Shown here in pieces: positions 43,289 through 53,474 of a stretch of DNA of 64,000 nt. The stretch is from Bradyrhizobium diazoefficiens (GTDB lineage: Bacteria > Pseudomonadota > Alphaproteobacteria > Rhizobiales > Xanthobacteraceae): assembly GCF_016616885.1 (NCBI RefSeq), contig NZ_CP067102.1, positions 5,112,501-5,176,500 of the forward strand. Direction: 5' to 3'. The translations under genes were made by a program, and so were the position numbers. Below the pieces are notes generated by a model. That model was given only the letters and a program-made list of their open reading frames with translations, searched no databases and was not told where the DNA came from. The stretch's first letter is position 1; each line of letters starts with the position of its first letter.

Positions 43289-45187
43289 TCAAATGGTGAC
43301 CTGGGTTCCGACTTCAACCACCCGCCCGGTCGGAATCTGGAAATAGTCGGTGGCGTCGTTGGCCGAGCGGCTGAGCGCGATGAACAGGTGGTCCTGCCAG
43401 AGCGGCATGCCCGACTGCGCCGACGCCTTCAGCGAGCGCCGCGACACGAAGAACGACGTCGACATGATGTCGAACTGCCAGCCCTGCTTGCGCGCGATCG
43501 CGAGCGCCTTGGGCACGTTCGGCTGCTCCATGAAGCCGAAGCGCAGCCGGACCTTGGAGAACTTCTCGCTGATCTTCTCCATCTTGAAGCGCTCGGAGAG
43601 ATCGACCCGCGGCGTGTGCGCGGTCTCGATGGTCAGGATCACGTTGTGCTCGTGCAGCACCTTGTTGTGCTTGAGATTATGCAACAGCGCAGTTGGCACG
43701 AAGGCGGGATCGCTGGTCAGGAACACCGCCGTGCCCTTGACGATGTGCGGCGGACGCTTCTCCAGGCTGCGGATCAGATCGTCCAGCGGCACCTCGATCC
43801 GGCGCGTTTTCTGGATCAGGATCCCCGAGCCGCGCCGCCAGGTCCAGATCGTCCCCGCCATTGTAGCGCCGAACAGCAGCGGCACCCAGGCGCCTTCGAG
43901 CAGCTTCAGCAGGTTGGCGCTGAAGAAGGTCATGTCGACCATCACGAAGGGCAGGATCACGACCGCCGCGGTCGCAGCTTTCCAGTTCCACAATTTCCAG
44001 ATCACCACGAAGCCCATGATGCCGTCCGCGACCATGGTGGTGGAGACCGCGATGCCGTAGGCCGAAGCCAGATTGCTGGGCGTGTGGAACAACAGCACCA
44101 GCAGCATCACGCCGATCAGGAGCAGCCGGTTGACACGCGGCAAATAGATCTGGCCGGCATGGGTTTCGGAGGTGTAGCGCACCTCGAAGCGCGGCAGAAG
44201 GCCGAGCTGCACCGCCTGATAGACCAGCGAATAGGCGCCGGTGATCACCGCCTGGCTGGCGATGACGGTGGCTGCGGTTGCAAGCCCGACCAGCGGCAGC
44301 ACCAGATGCTCGGGCACCATGCGATAGAAGGAATGCTCGATCGCGCTTGGATCGGACAACACCAGTGCGCCCTGCCCGAAATAATTGATCAGCAGCGACG
44401 GCAGCACGAAAAACATCCAGGCCGACTGGATCGGCTTGCGGCCGAAATGGCCGAGGTCGGCATAGAGCGCCTCGCCACCGGTTACGGCGAGGAAGACCGC
44501 GCCGAGCGTCACCAGGCCGATCGTGCCGTGCGATAGCAGGAATTGGAACGCATAGTAAGGATTGATCGCAGCCAGCACCGACGGATCGTCGGCGATGTGA
44601 ATAACGCCCAGCACCGCCAGGACAGTGAACCAGATGACCATCACCGGCCCGAAGGCCGAGGCCACCAGCGCGGTCCCCTTGCTCTGGACCGCGAACAGCA
44701 GCACCAGGATCAGCACCGTAAGCGGCACGACATAGTGCTCGAACGCCGGCGTCGCGAGCTTGAGGCCGTCGACCGCCGATAGCACCGAGATCGCCGGCGT
44801 GATCATGGAATCGCCGATGAACATGGAGGCGCCGACCACACCGAGCGCGAGCAGGAACCAGCTCCGCCGTCCGAGCGCGCGCTGGCCCAGCGCCATCAGC
44901 GAGAGCGTGCCACCCTCCCCGTTATTGTCGGCGCGCAGCAGCAGCAGGACGTATTTGGCGGTGACGACGATCAGCAGGGCCCACAGGATCAGCGAGAGTA
45001 CGCCGAGCACCATGATCCGCGTCACCGGCTCGCCATGGGCGGCGCCCCTGACCGCCTCGTGGAACGCGTAGAGCGGTGAGGTGCCGATGTCGCCGAAAAC
45101 GACACCGATGCTCCCGAGCGTGAGGGACCAAAAGCCCGAGGTGACCGGCCCTTCCTGGGTCTCGGTCGATGTGATGCTCGCCGTCAT
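43289..45187 (-). CDS. kup: Kup potassium uptake transporter, copy 2 (632 aa)
   Basis: Same architecture as copy 1: N-terminal [21 protein letters not shown], some 12 membrane segments, C-terminal cytosolic domain ending [19 protein letters not shown]. The N-terminal 15 residues and parts of the loops differ from copy 1, so the two have diverged. Tandem kup genes may differ in affinity or pH optimum; that is inference. Same strand as copy 1, upstream of it. Confidence 0.95.
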   Translation of the reverse strand: MTASITSTETQEGPVTSGFWSLTLGSIGVVFGDIGTSPLYAFHEAVRGAAHGEPVTRIMVLGVLSLILWALLIVVTAKYVLLLLRADNNGEGGTLSLMALGQRALGRRSWFLLALGVVGASMFIGDSMITPAISVLSAVDGLKLATPAFEHYVVPLTVLILVLLFAVQSKGTALVASAFGPVMVIWFTVLAVLGVIHIADDPSVLAAINPYYAFQFLLSHGTIGLVTLGAVFLAVTGGEALYADLGHFGRKPIQSAWMFFVLPSLLINYFGQGALVLSDPSAIEHSFYRMVPEHLVLPLVGLATAATVIASQAVITGAYSLVYQAVQLGLLPRFEVRYTSETHAGQIYLPRVNRLLLIGVMLLVLLFHTPSNLASAYGIAVSTTMVADGIMGFVVIWKLWNWKAATAAVVILPFVMVDMTFFSANLLKLLEGAWVPLLFGATMAGTIWTWRRGSGILIQKTRRIEVPLDDLIRSLEKRPPHIVKGTAVFLTSDPAFVPTALLHNLKHNKVLHEHNVILTIETAHTPRVDLSERFKMEKISEKFSKVRLRFGFMEQPNVPKALAIARKQGWQFDIMSTSFFVSRRSLKASAQSGMPLWQDHLFIALSRSANDATDYFQIPTGRVVEVGTQVTI

Positions 45188-45360
45188 GAGGGTGGAAAAC
45201 GCTTCGTCCCTGGAATTGATCCGGCGCCTTTTGACGCTTTCGCTGCGCCTGTCAATCGGCCCGCTACCATAGCAGACGCCGAGCGAGATGCTGTAATGGC
45301 GCGGCCACGTTCGTTGCCTTCACGACGAACAGCCTCAGGTAAAATGGTAGCGCAAGAGGC

Positions 45361-46188
45361 TCAGGGCTTCAAATTCGGCGGCAGCGGCGGATCTTCACGC
45401 ATCAAGGTGATGGTCACGCGGCGGTTCGCGGCCAGCGACGGATCGTCCGGGAACAGCGGCTGCGTGTCCGCCTTGCCGGAGACAGCGAAGATGTGCGCCG
45501 GCGGCAGGCCCTCGCGCTCGAGGATCTGGCGCACCGCATTGGCGCGGTCGGCCGACAGGTCGAAGGCGCCGTAGTCACTGCGGGTCGGCACGAAGCCGGC
45601 CGCGGTGTGGCCGGCGATAGAGACGCGCAAGGGGGTCGCCTTAAGCGGGACCGCGAGCTTCTCGATCAGGCGGCGGGTGCGGTCGTAGGGGACCTTGGAG
45701 CCGTCAGCGAACATCGAGCGGCCGTCCTGATCGACGATCTCGAGGTTGAGACCCTGCTTGGTCTCCTCGAACATGATGTGCTTGGACATCTCGGTCAGTT
45801 CAGGCATGTCCTGCAACGCCTGGCGCAGCGAGGCGGCTGCGAGCGCAAAATTGCGATCGATCTTGATCTTGGCGCCGGACGTCTTGTCGCGATCCTCCTG
45901 ATCCGGTGTCGGCGTATTGGAGGACTCCTCAGGCTGGATGTGGTCGACGTTCTTCAGCCGCGCGCGAGTCGGCAGGCCGTCGGATTCGATGATGCCGGCG
46001 TAGCGCGCTTCACTCTGCACGCCGAAGGCCTCGCGCATGGAGCCTGCGACGATCTTCAGCTTGTTGGCGTCCTGGGTGGAGAATGCGACCAGCATCACGA
46101 AAAACGCGAGCAGCAAGGCCATCAGATCGGCGAACGTCACGAACCAGCCGTGGCCGCCGTGTGCGTCTTCGCGTTTTTTCTTTGCCAT
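45361..46188 (-). CDS. motB: Flagellar motor stator protein MotB (275 aa)
   Basis: One N-terminal membrane helix with the essential Asp (FADLMALLLAFFVMLVAFS, about residues 19-37), a plug/linker region, and a C-terminal OmpA-like peptidoglycan-binding domain (about 150-270, AGHTAAGFVPTRSDYGAFDLSADRANAV). It anchors the stator to the cell wall and conducts the ions. It lies 23 bases after motA. No other flagellar genes are in the window, so it could serve one of two flagellar systems or a MotAB-like accessory motor. Confidence 0.92.
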   Translation of the reverse strand: MAKKKREDAHGGHGWFVTFADLMALLLAFFVMLVAFSTQDANKLKIVAGSMREAFGVQSEARYAGIIESDGLPTRARLKNVDHIQPEESSNTPTPDQEDRDKTSGAKIKIDRNFALAAASLRQALQDMPELTEMSKHIMFEETKQGLNLEIVDQDGRSMFADGSKVPYDRTRRLIEKLAVPLKATPLRVSIAGHTAAGFVPTRSDYGAFDLSADRANAVRQILEREGLPPAHIFAVSGKADTQPLFPDDPSLAANRRVTITLMREDPPLPPNLKP

Positions 46189-46211
46189 CGGTCAGATCCC
46201 GGCGTCCGGCG

Positions 46212-46985
46212 TTACGCCGGAACCGGCTCGCCTTCGGCGTGGCGGTGCTTCTCGGGCAGATAGGCCAGCAGCATTTCGCGCACCAAAGTCGGGCTCTTGG
46301 AGTCGCGGATCATGAGGATGCCGTCGATGATCAGCGTGCGATTGGTTTCCTCGTCGATCAGCTTGCCATGCAGCTTGTCGGCGATCGGCAGGCAGAGCAG
46401 GTTCGCGACCAACGCACCATAGAGCGTTGCCAGCAGTGCGGTCGCCATGAACGGGCCGAGCTTCGAAGGATCCGACATGTTCGAAAACATCTGCACCATG
46501 CCGATCAGCGTCCCGATCATGCCGAATGCAGGCGCGCAGTCGCCGACGGCGCGGTAGATCTTGCTGCCTTCGTTGAGATGCAACAGGAAATTGTCGCGGT
46601 CGCGTTCCATATTGTCCCTGATAAAATCGAGGTCGTAGCCGTCGGCGACGTAGCGGATGCCCTTGGCGAGGAAGGGCTCGTCGGTCTCGACCTTTTCCAG
46701 GCCGACCGGGCCCTGCTTGCGGGCGATCTCGGCGATGCGGGCGAGCTCGTCGACCAGGTCGTGTGCCGACAGCCGGCTCATCGTGAAGGCGAACTTCATG
46801 CCAAGTGGCAGACCGTGCGCCAGCACCGAGAGCGGAAAGCGGATCATGGTCGCTGCGGCCGATCCGCCGAAGATGATGATCGCCGCATGATCGCTGATGA
46901 ACATGTGCAGATCGCCGCCCAGAAACACCATCGTCGCGATGACGATCATGCCCGCCACGAGGCCGGCGCCCGTCATAATATCCAT
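46212..46985 (-). CDS. motA: Flagellar motor stator protein MotA (257 aa)
   Basis: Four membrane helices (about 2-22, 33-53, 150-170, 182-204) with the cytosolic loop between helices 2 and 3. The conserved APAFGMIGTLIGMVQMF segment and the TALLATLYGALVANLLCLP helix are typical. It forms the ion channel with MotB and presses on the rotor. Start MDIMTG is preferred over a TTG at 46997, with TTGGAGA before it. It lacks the C-terminal extension of some rhizobial MotA proteins and looks like the PomA type. Confidence 0.92.
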   Translation of the reverse strand: MDIMTGAGLVAGMIVIATMVFLGGDLHMFISDHAAIIIFGGSAAATMIRFPLSVLAHGLPLGMKFAFTMSRLSAHDLVDELARIAEIARKQGPVGLEKVETDEPFLAKGIRYVADGYDLDFIRDNMERDRDNFLLHLNEGSKIYRAVGDCAPAFGMIGTLIGMVQMFSNMSDPSKLGPFMATALLATLYGALVANLLCLPIADKLHGKLIDEETNRTLIIDGILMIRDSKSPTLVREMLLAYLPEKHRHAEGEPVPA

Positions 46986-47197
46986 GGGAGTCTCCAAAGC
47001 GAACGCAACAACGGCCGTCCTGGCCGGTGGCGCGGTCCAACCCCGAACCGCATCGGAAACCCTAGAGCGGCGCCCTTAAAGCCGCGTAAAGGTTAAGTTC
47101 AGCCGGTGCGACGGTGCGGCGCGGAGCGCCGAAAGGATGGCGGCTTTGCCATTCTGCGACGTCAATCTCAACGCTTTGCTAACCATAAATGAGGCGG

Positions 47198-48022
47198 TCA
47201 GGACGACAGTCCCGTCAGCTCCAGGCTGAGCGCGCGCAGGCGACTGCGCGCATCGGCATCATAGGCCTGCGGATTGGCGCGCGCCTCGTTCATGCCGTTG
47301 AAGAACAGGCCGCTCTCGCCCGCGACGTCGTCGCCTTCGACGAGATGCAGGATTGCAGCACCACCCTGCTCCACCGTCGACATCGGCGTGATGCCGCCGG
47401 CGCGCACCATAGTGGTGTTCATGTAGGTCGCCGGATGCAACGAATTCGCGGTGATGCCGGCGTCCTTGAGCTCGGCCGCGAGATCGATCGTAAACATGAT
47501 CTGCGACAGTTTGCTCTGCGCATAGGCGCGCGAGCCGCTGTAGCCCTTCGTGATCATGACGTCGTCAAAATCGATCGGATGCTGGCCGAGCGACGCGACA
47601 TTGACGATGCGCGAGGGCGCGGCGGCCTTCAGCAACGGCAGCAGCAGACGAGCGAGCAGGAAGCCCGAGAGATAGTTCACGGCAAAGCGCAATTCGTGAC
47701 CGTCGCGGCTCTCCTGGCGCTGCGGCCCGTCGCTCTGCGAGCCGATGCCGGCATTGCTGACGAAAACATCGAGGCGTTGATGATCCCGCGTCACGGCCGC
47801 GGCGAGCTCGCGCGTGCCAGCCATCGACGACAGATCAGCCTGATAGAAGGTCGGCGCCATGTGGCCGGCCTTCACGATCTCGTCGATCAGCGCTTTTGCC
47901 CGCGCCGCGTCGCGACCGTGGATCAGAACCTTCGCGCCTTCGCCGGCAAGGCGGGTTGCAACATAGCGTCCGACGCCATCGGTCGAACCGGTGATCAGCA
48001 CAGTCTTGCCGGCCATGTCCAT
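47198..48022 (-). CDS. Short-chain dehydrogenase/reductase (274 aa)
   Basis: Rossmann-fold SDR with the cofactor motif TGSTDGVGR (residue about 10-18), SNAG for the adenine site, and the catalytic Ser and YAQSK pair (Y-x3-K). The active-site arrangement is complete. Substrate unknown; the family includes retinol-dehydrogenase-like enzymes. The start MDMAGK is favoured by a GGAGTGA upstream. It is separated from the RraA-like gene by a small palindromic repeat. Confidence 0.88.
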   Translation of the reverse strand: MDMAGKTVLITGSTDGVGRYVATRLAGEGAKVLIHGRDAARAKALIDEIVKAGHMAPTFYQADLSSMAGTRELAAAVTRDHQRLDVFVSNAGIGSQSDGPQRQESRDGHELRFAVNYLSGFLLARLLLPLLKAAAPSRIVNVASLGQHPIDFDDVMITKGYSGSRAYAQSKLSQIMFTIDLAAELKDAGITANSLHPATYMNTTMVRAGGITPMSTVEQGGAAILHLVEGDDVAGESGLFFNGMNEARANPQAYDADARSRLRALSLELTGLSS

Positions 48023-48070
48023 GGCGTCACTCCGTCGATTTGGAAGCGAACTGCATCTACGTTGTCGTTC

Positions 48071-48107
48071 CACCTCTCCCCTCCGGGGTCCCTTCGGGGG
48101 AGAGGTG
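48071..48107. repeat. Palindromic repeat (CACCTCTCCC type)
   Basis: CACCTCTCCC and its complement GGGAGAGGTG flank a GC-rich middle with a smaller internal hairpin. It lies in the 94-base gap between the RraA-like stop and the SDR start. Such elements are dispersed in this group; it may end the upstream message. Confidence 0.7.
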
Positions 48108-48116
48108 TAGGAAACC

Positions 48117-48836
48117 TCAGTGGATCTCCGCCGAGCGCTTCAGCGCGGCCTTGAGCTTCTCCAGCGAGAAGTCCGGGCTGCGTGCGATCTCGAGGATTGG
48201 CGTCTCGCGGCGGCCGCAGAGCTCGGCGGCCTCGGGGAGCTTCGCGGCGATGTCGAGCGGGATCACGATGGCGCCATGCTGGTCGGCGTGGATCAGATCG
48301 TCGGACTTCACGGTCATGCCCGCCACGCGCACCTCGCCACCAAAGCTCTCGGCATGCACCCAGGCATGCGACGGGCCGATCGAGCCAGCCAGCGCCTGGA
48401 AGCCTGGGGCCCATTGCGGGATGTCGCGGATCGAGCCGTCGGTGATGACGCCGAGGCAACCGAGCGCCTTGTGCACGTTGCTCTGCACCTCGCCCCAGAA
48501 CGCGCCGTAGCCGACGTCGGGACCGTCGATGTCCTGGATCACCGAGATGCGCGGACCGTGGCCGGTGCCGACATATTCGTAATATTCGATGCGGCGCTTC
48601 GACTGTTCTTCGGCCGGCAGCGACGATTTCAACACCGAGCGGATCGCGACGGTGCGGGCGTAGCCCACGATCGGCGGCAGATCCGGGAACGGGCAGACCA
48701 GCTGCTTGGTGGTGTAGCCGATCAGGCGGCGCTCGGGCGCGACGATCTCCATGGCGTTGCAGATCGTCGGCGTGTCATAGCGGCCCAGTGCTTCGAGGAC
48801 GGAAGCGGGCAGCGGCCTGGTCGCAGAATTCGTCAC
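48117..48836 (-). CDS. RraA-like / HMG-CHA aldolase-family protein (239 aa)
   Basis: A member of the RraA-like family, which includes 4-hydroxy-4-methyl-2-oxoglutarate aldolases and the RNase E inhibitor RraA. The central segment with GCLGVITDGSIRD (about residues 131-143) is the conserved metal- and substrate-site loop with its Arg-Asp. Which activity applies is undecided; the aldolase version is commoner in soil bacteria. It lies upstream of the SDR on the same strand. Confidence 0.85.
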   Translation of the reverse strand: MTNSATRPLPASVLEALGRYDTPTICNAMEIVAPERRLIGYTTKQLVCPFPDLPPIVGYARTVAIRSVLKSSLPAEEQSKRRIEYYEYVGTGHGPRISVIQDIDGPDVGYGAFWGEVQSNVHKALGCLGVITDGSIRDIPQWAPGFQALAGSIGPSHAWVHAESFGGEVRVAGMTVKSDDLIHADQHGAIVIPLDIAAKLPEAAELCGRRETPILEIARSPDFSLEKLKAALKRSAEIH

Positions 48837-48958
48837 GGCGTTCTCTCCCAGATTGGCGGCCGCTGTTGGCGCGGTGCCGCCGGCACAGGGCGATATAGCC
48901 GAGATCGGGCCTCAACCCAACTCAGGCGCTCTCATGGCAGATATCCGCGTGCGCTCGC

Positions 48959-49843
48959 TCAGTGCAGCCGTCCGGGCCGGTCGTCGTCATCGTGCGGCGG
49001 CTCGGCCAGGTTTGCCAACGTCGGTGCAGACGGCGGCGACGGCACCTCGCCGCCTGCAGGCACTGTCGCTTCCGTCGCGCGGGCCTGATCGCGGTAGGAT
49101 TTGTAGCCGAGCGGCAAGGCGAGCAGATAGAGCACCGTGCCGATCGAGAGCACGTGCCAGGGATAGGCGATCAGGATCGCGATGAAGACGATCACCGCGA
49201 CGAAGGCCGGCAGCACGAGCTCGGGCGGCACGCGCATCCGCTTGGTCTTGCCGGAGAACACCGGTAGCCGCGAGACCATCAGGAAGGCGATCAGCAGCGT
49301 ATAGGCCGCCGTCACCGCCGCGGGCGCGCGGCCAAGCTCGAGGAAGGCGACGTAGATCGGCAGCAACACGGTAATGGCGCCGGCCGGCGCCGGCACGCCG
49401 GTGAAGAAATTGGCGGCGAAAGCCGGCTTGTTCGGATCGTCCATGGTGGCGTTGAAGCGCGCGAGCCGCAAGCCGCCGGAGATCGCAAACACCATGGCGG
49501 CGATCCAGCCGGCATTGCCGAGCTCGTGCAGCTGCCAGAAGTACAGCATCAGGCCGGGGGCGACGCCGAAATTGACGAAGTCGGCGAGGCTGTCGAGCTC
49601 GGCGCCGAACTTCGACTGGCCCTTGATCAGGCGCGCGACGCGGCCGTCGATGCCGTCGAGCGCGGCCGCGAACACGATGGCGTAGACGGCGAGCGACATC
49701 CGCCCCTCGATCGACAGCCGGATCGAGGTCAGGCCGGCGCAGATCGCCAGCAGCGTGATGACGTTGGGCACCAGCATCCGCACCGGGATCGGGCGGAACC
49801 GCCGGCGGCGAATATCGGGATCTCTATAATCGTAGGGCGTCAT
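48959..49843 (-). CDS. pssA: CDP-diacylglycerol-serine O-phosphatidyltransferase (294 aa)
   Basis: An integral membrane enzyme that makes phosphatidylserine. The CDP-alcohol phosphotransferase motif appears as DGIDGRVARLIKGQSKFGAE followed by LDSLAD (about residues 64-90). Hydrophobic segments before and after fit the family. The start MTPYDYRD is preferred, with TGAGGACG upstream, over the frame from 49897. The gene is 87 bases after psd on the same strand, so serine attachment and decarboxylation to phosphatidylethanolamine are linked. The C-terminal Pro/Asp-rich tail is soluble. Confidence 0.93.
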   Translation of the reverse strand: MTPYDYRDPDIRRRRFRPIPVRMLVPNVITLLAICAGLTSIRLSIEGRMSLAVYAIVFAAALDGIDGRVARLIKGQSKFGAELDSLADFVNFGVAPGLMLYFWQLHELGNAGWIAAMVFAISGGLRLARFNATMDDPNKPAFAANFFTGVPAPAGAITVLLPIYVAFLELGRAPAAVTAAYTLLIAFLMVSRLPVFSGKTKRMRVPPELVLPAFVAVIVFIAILIAYPWHVLSIGTVLYLLALPLGYKSYRDQARATEATVPAGGEVPSPPSAPTLANLAEPPHDDDDRPGRLH

Positions 49844-49930
49844 TGGCGCGTCCTCACCTGCAGGCGAGATATAGCAAGCCGTGTTCCCCTCCGCCATTGC
49901 GGCGGAAGGCCCCCGACACCGGCTTCTTGG

Positions 49931-50629
49931 TCAATTGGCACGATAGGTGCGGCTGGGATCGTCTCCCGTGAGGTCGGCCAGGATGGTCTCGCCGGCGATC
50001 GCGGTCTGCCCTTCCGAGACCAGCGCCTTGGTCCCAACAGGCAGGTAGACGTCGAGACGCGAGCCGAACCGGATCAGGCCGAACCGCTCACCGGCGCCGA
50101 CCACCTGCCCTTCCTTGACAAAGCAGACGACGCGTTTTGCGACGAGGCCTGCGATCTGGATCACGCCGATGCGGCCCTGCGGCGTCGAGATGACAAGCGA
50201 ATTGCGCTCGTTGTCCTCGCTCGCCTTGTCGAGTTCGGCATTGATGAACAGGCCGGGCCGATAGGCAATGCGGTCCACCCTGCCCGCGATCGGGCTCCGG
50301 TTCACATGGCAGTTGAACACGCTCATGAACACCGAGATGCGCGGCAGCGGCCGGTCGCCGAGCCCGAGCTCGGCCGGAGGCAGCGCCATGGTGATCATCG
50401 AGACGCGGCCGTCGGCAGGCGACACCACGAGCCCGTCGCGCACCGGCGTGACCCGCACGGGATCGCGGAAGAACAGCGCACACCACACGGTGATAATGGT
50501 GCCGATCCACCCGAGCGGCGACCACAGCCAGAACAGGATGAGGCTGGCCAGCGCAAAGCCGCCGATGAAGGGATAACCCTCCTTGTGGATCGGCGGGATC
50601 TGACGCTGGATCGAATCGAGAATGGACAT
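49931..50629 (-). CDS. psd: Phosphatidylserine decarboxylase proenzyme (232 aa)
   Basis: The short bacterial-type (archaeal-like) Psd. The self-cleavage site is Gly-Ser in [12 protein letters not shown] (about residue 190); cleavage leaves the pyruvoyl group on the alpha subunit. N-terminal membrane helix about 24-52. Together with pssA it forms phosphatidylethanolamine. The gene precedes pssA on the minus strand and follows an ABC exporter after 83 bases. Confidence 0.93.
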   Translation of the reverse strand: MSILDSIQRQIPPIHKEGYPFIGGFALASLILFWLWSPLGWIGTIITVWCALFFRDPVRVTPVRDGLVVSPADGRVSMITMALPPAELGLGDRPLPRISVFMSVFNCHVNRSPIAGRVDRIAYRPGLFINAELDKASEDNERNSLVISTPQGRIGVIQIAGLVAKRVVCFVKEGQVVGAGERFGLIRFGSRLDVYLPVGTKALVSEGQTAIAGETILADLTGDDPSRTYRAN

Positions 50630-50712
50630 CGCTATCTGCCGCTCAGGGGTGATGGCGCGGGTCGTCTCGCGCTCCGGGGTTGTTTAGGCCAGAGTTGGGA
50701 CCGGAGACAAGC

Positions 50713-52671
50713 TCACTCCGCGGCCGCTTGCGCCGTGAGGGCGTCCTCGACCGGGGGCGGCTCCCGATTGGGCGCCTCGCTCCTGTCGGCCATCCGGGCC
50801 AGTTTCTCGCGTGCGGCCTCGGCTTCACGCTGCCTGTTCCACATGCTGGCGTAGAGACCGCCCTGCGCGAGCAGGCTGGCATGGGTGCCGCGCTCGGCGA
50901 TGCGGCCCTGGTCCAGCACGATGATCTCGTCGGCGCCAACGATGGTCGAGAGGCGATGCGCGATCACCAGCGAGGTGCGGTTCTTCGCTACGCGGTCGAG
51001 CGCGCCCTGGATCTCGTGCTCGGTGTGCGTGTCGAGCGCCGAGGTCGCCTCGTCCAGCACCAGGATCGGCGGCGCCTTCAACACGGTGCGCGCGATCGCG
51101 ACGCGCTGCTTCTCGCCACCCGATAGCTTCAGGCCGCGTTCGCCGACCTGGGTCTCGTAGCCCATCGGTGCCATGCGGATGAAATGGTCGATCTGCGCCA
51201 GCCGCGCCGCCTCCTCGACCTCGGCATCGCCAGCGTCCCAGCGGCCATAGCGGATGTTGTAGCGAATGGTGTCGTTGAACAGCACCGTGTCCTGCGGCAC
51301 CATGCCGATCGAGGCCCGCAAGCTCGCCTGCGTGACCTCGCGGATGTCCTGGCCGTCGATCAGGATCTTGCCGCCGGAGACGTCATAGAGGCGGAACAGC
51401 AGCCGCGAAATGGTCGACTTGCCCGCGCCGGACGGGCCGACGATCGCGACCGTCTTGCCGGCGGGCACCTCGAAGCTGATGCCTTTGAGGATCGGCCGCG
51501 CCGGCTCATAGGCAAAGCGCACATCCTCGAAGCGCACGTTACCGGCGGAGACGACCAACGGCTGCGCACCGGGCTCATCCTTGATCTCGGCCTCGCGACC
51601 GATCACGCCGAACATCTTCTCGATGTCGATGATCGCCTGCTTGATCTCGCGATAGACCATGCCCATGAAGTTCAGCGGCTGATAGAGCTGGATCATCATG
51701 GCGTTGACCAGCACGAAATCGCCGACCGTGTTGGTGCCGTTGCGCACGCCGATGGCGCACATCAGCATGGTCGCGGTCAGGCCCAGCGTAAAGATCACGG
51801 CCTGGCCGGTGTTGAGCACCGCGAGCGAGGTGTAGGTGTGAACGCTCGCCTCCTCGTAGCGCGCGACCGACTTGTCGTAGCGCTGCGCCTCACGGGCCTC
51901 GGCGCTGAAATATTTGACGGTCTCGTAGTTGAGCAGCGAGTCGATCGCCTTGGTGTTCGCCTCGGTGTCGGAATCATTCATCTTGCGGCGGATGCCGATC
52001 CGCCATTCGGTCGCGATGTAGGTATAGTACATGTAGACCGCGACCGTGATCAGCGTTGCCGCCACGTACCGCCAGTCGAACTGCCACAGCAGCACCGCCA
52101 TCAGCAGTGAGACCTCGACGATGGTCGGGATCAGCTGCAGGATCACCATGCGCACGATGACCTCGATACCCTCGCGGCCGCGCTCGAGCACCCGCGTCAG
52201 GCCGCCGGTCTTGCGCTCCAAGTGAAAGCGCAGCGACAGCTCGTGCATGTGGACGAAGGTAATGGTCGCGAGCTTGCGCACCGCATGCATGGCGACGCGC
52301 GCAAAGATGCCGTCGCGCCATTGCGTCAGCACCGCCATCACGATGCGCATCACGCCGTAACTCGCGGTCAGGAGCAGGGGCGAAGCGACCACCCAGAGGT
52401 GCCAATTGTCGGCCTGCACCGGCGCGGTGTTGGCGCCGGTGAGCGCGTCGGTCGCCCATTTGAAGCTGAACGGCACCGTCAGCGTGATCAGCTTGGCGGC
52501 GAGCAGCAGCACCATCGACCAGACCACGCGCATCTTCAGGTCGACGCGGTCGCCCGGCCAGATATAGGGCCACAGATGTGCCAGCGTGCCCATCAGGGTG
52601 GCCCGCTCCAGCGGTCCGCCTGCAGGCTCTGGCACGTCAGGGACGTCTGGCAAATGAGGTGGGCTCATCAA
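50713..52671 (-). CDS. Atm1-like ABC transporter (652 aa)
   Basis: A half-size ABC exporter of the Atm1/HMT type. Six membrane segments occupy about residues 45-350; the ATPase has Walker A GPSGAGKST (about 425), signature LSGGEKQR and Walker B ILVLDEATSALD. The N-terminal soluble stretch PDVPDVPEPAGG is short. Alphaproteobacterial Atm1 homologs export glutathione conjugates and metal thiolates, and mitochondrial Atm1 is linked to iron-sulfur assembly. Located upstream of the phospholipid genes on the same strand but with no clear pathway link. Confidence 0.9.
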   Translation of the reverse strand: MMSPPHLPDVPDVPEPAGGPLERATLMGTLAHLWPYIWPGDRVDLKMRVVWSMVLLLAAKLITLTVPFSFKWATDALTGANTAPVQADNWHLWVVASPLLLTASYGVMRIVMAVLTQWRDGIFARVAMHAVRKLATITFVHMHELSLRFHLERKTGGLTRVLERGREGIEVIVRMVILQLIPTIVEVSLLMAVLLWQFDWRYVAATLITVAVYMYYTYIATEWRIGIRRKMNDSDTEANTKAIDSLLNYETVKYFSAEAREAQRYDKSVARYEEASVHTYTSLAVLNTGQAVIFTLGLTATMLMCAIGVRNGTNTVGDFVLVNAMMIQLYQPLNFMGMVYREIKQAIIDIEKMFGVIGREAEIKDEPGAQPLVVSAGNVRFEDVRFAYEPARPILKGISFEVPAGKTVAIVGPSGAGKSTISRLLFRLYDVSGGKILIDGQDIREVTQASLRASIGMVPQDTVLFNDTIRYNIRYGRWDAGDAEVEEAARLAQIDHFIRMAPMGYETQVGERGLKLSGGEKQRVAIARTVLKAPPILVLDEATSALDTHTEHEIQGALDRVAKNRTSLVIAHRLSTIVGADEIIVLDQGRIAERGTHASLLAQGGLYASMWNRQREAEAAREKLARMADRSEAPNREPPPVEDALTAQAAAE

Positions 52672-52868
52672 GAAACCTGGAGGCCCGCCGGATGCGAGCG
52701 CGGTGCGATTTGCGATTTTCGCTCGTCATATAGAAGCTTCCGGGGGCAAGCGCACCCCGCCAGATGGCGAATCTTCGATTGTTTGTCGCCATTTACCGGT
52801 AGATTTCCGGGTCATCCGAATCACCGATGGGGCTTGACGCCCCTTCGCTGCAATGCATCATGGTGCCA

Positions 52869-53474
52869 ATGAGCACGATCAAAACCGTCTGTGTCTATTG
52901 CGGCTCCGGTCCCGGAACCAATCCCCACTTCACCGAAGGCGCCAAGGCATTCGGCAAGGCGCTCGCCGACAACAACATCCGCCTGGTCTATGGCGGCGGC
53001 TCGCTTGGCCTGATGGGCTCGGTCGCGACCTCCGTGCTCGATCACGGCGGCACCGTCACCGGCATCATTCCTGAATTCCTCCGGAAGCGCGAGAATGCGC
53101 TGACCCGCGTGCAGGAAATGATCGTCACCCCTGACATGCACGAACGCAAGCGGCTGATGTTCGAGCGCTCCGACGCCTTCGTGGCGCTGCCGGGCGGCGT
53201 TGGTACGCTGGAGGAGCTGGTTGAGCAATTGACCTGGAAGCAGCTCGGCCGTCACGCCAAGCCCGTGCTGCTCGCCAACATCGACAATTTCTGGGAGCCG
53301 CTGTTCTCGCTGCTGTCGCATATGCGCCAGACCGAGTTCATCCGCGCCGGCCTTTCGATCGATATTCTCAAGGCCGATCGCGTCGAGGACATCTTGCCGA
53401 AGCTGAAATCGGCCGTGGCCCAGATCGCCGAGGCGGAAAAGCAGCTCGCCCCGGACGTCGCGCGCAAGCTGTAA
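52869..53474 (+). CDS. LOG-family nucleoside phosphoribohydrolase (201 aa)
   Basis: A Rossmann-like TIGR00730/LOG protein. The family signature PGGVGTLEE lies near residue 110-118, and the N-terminal VCVYCGSGPGTNP is conserved. These enzymes release free bases from nucleoside 5'-monophosphates; the LOG group makes active cytokinins, but many bacterial members simply hydrolyse AMP. The start MSTIKTV is chosen on family grounds; ATG at 52860 is nearly as plausible. Convergent with the VOC gene, the two stops being adjacent. Confidence 0.9.
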   Translation: MSTIKTVCVYCGSGPGTNPHFTEGAKAFGKALADNNIRLVYGGGSLGLMGSVATSVLDHGGTVTGIIPEFLRKRENALTRVQEMIVTPDMHERKRLMFERSDAFVALPGGVGTLEELVEQLTWKQLGRHAKPVLLANIDNFWEPLFSLLSHMRQTEFIRAGLSIDILKADRVEDILPKLKSAVAQIAEAEKQLAPDVARKL

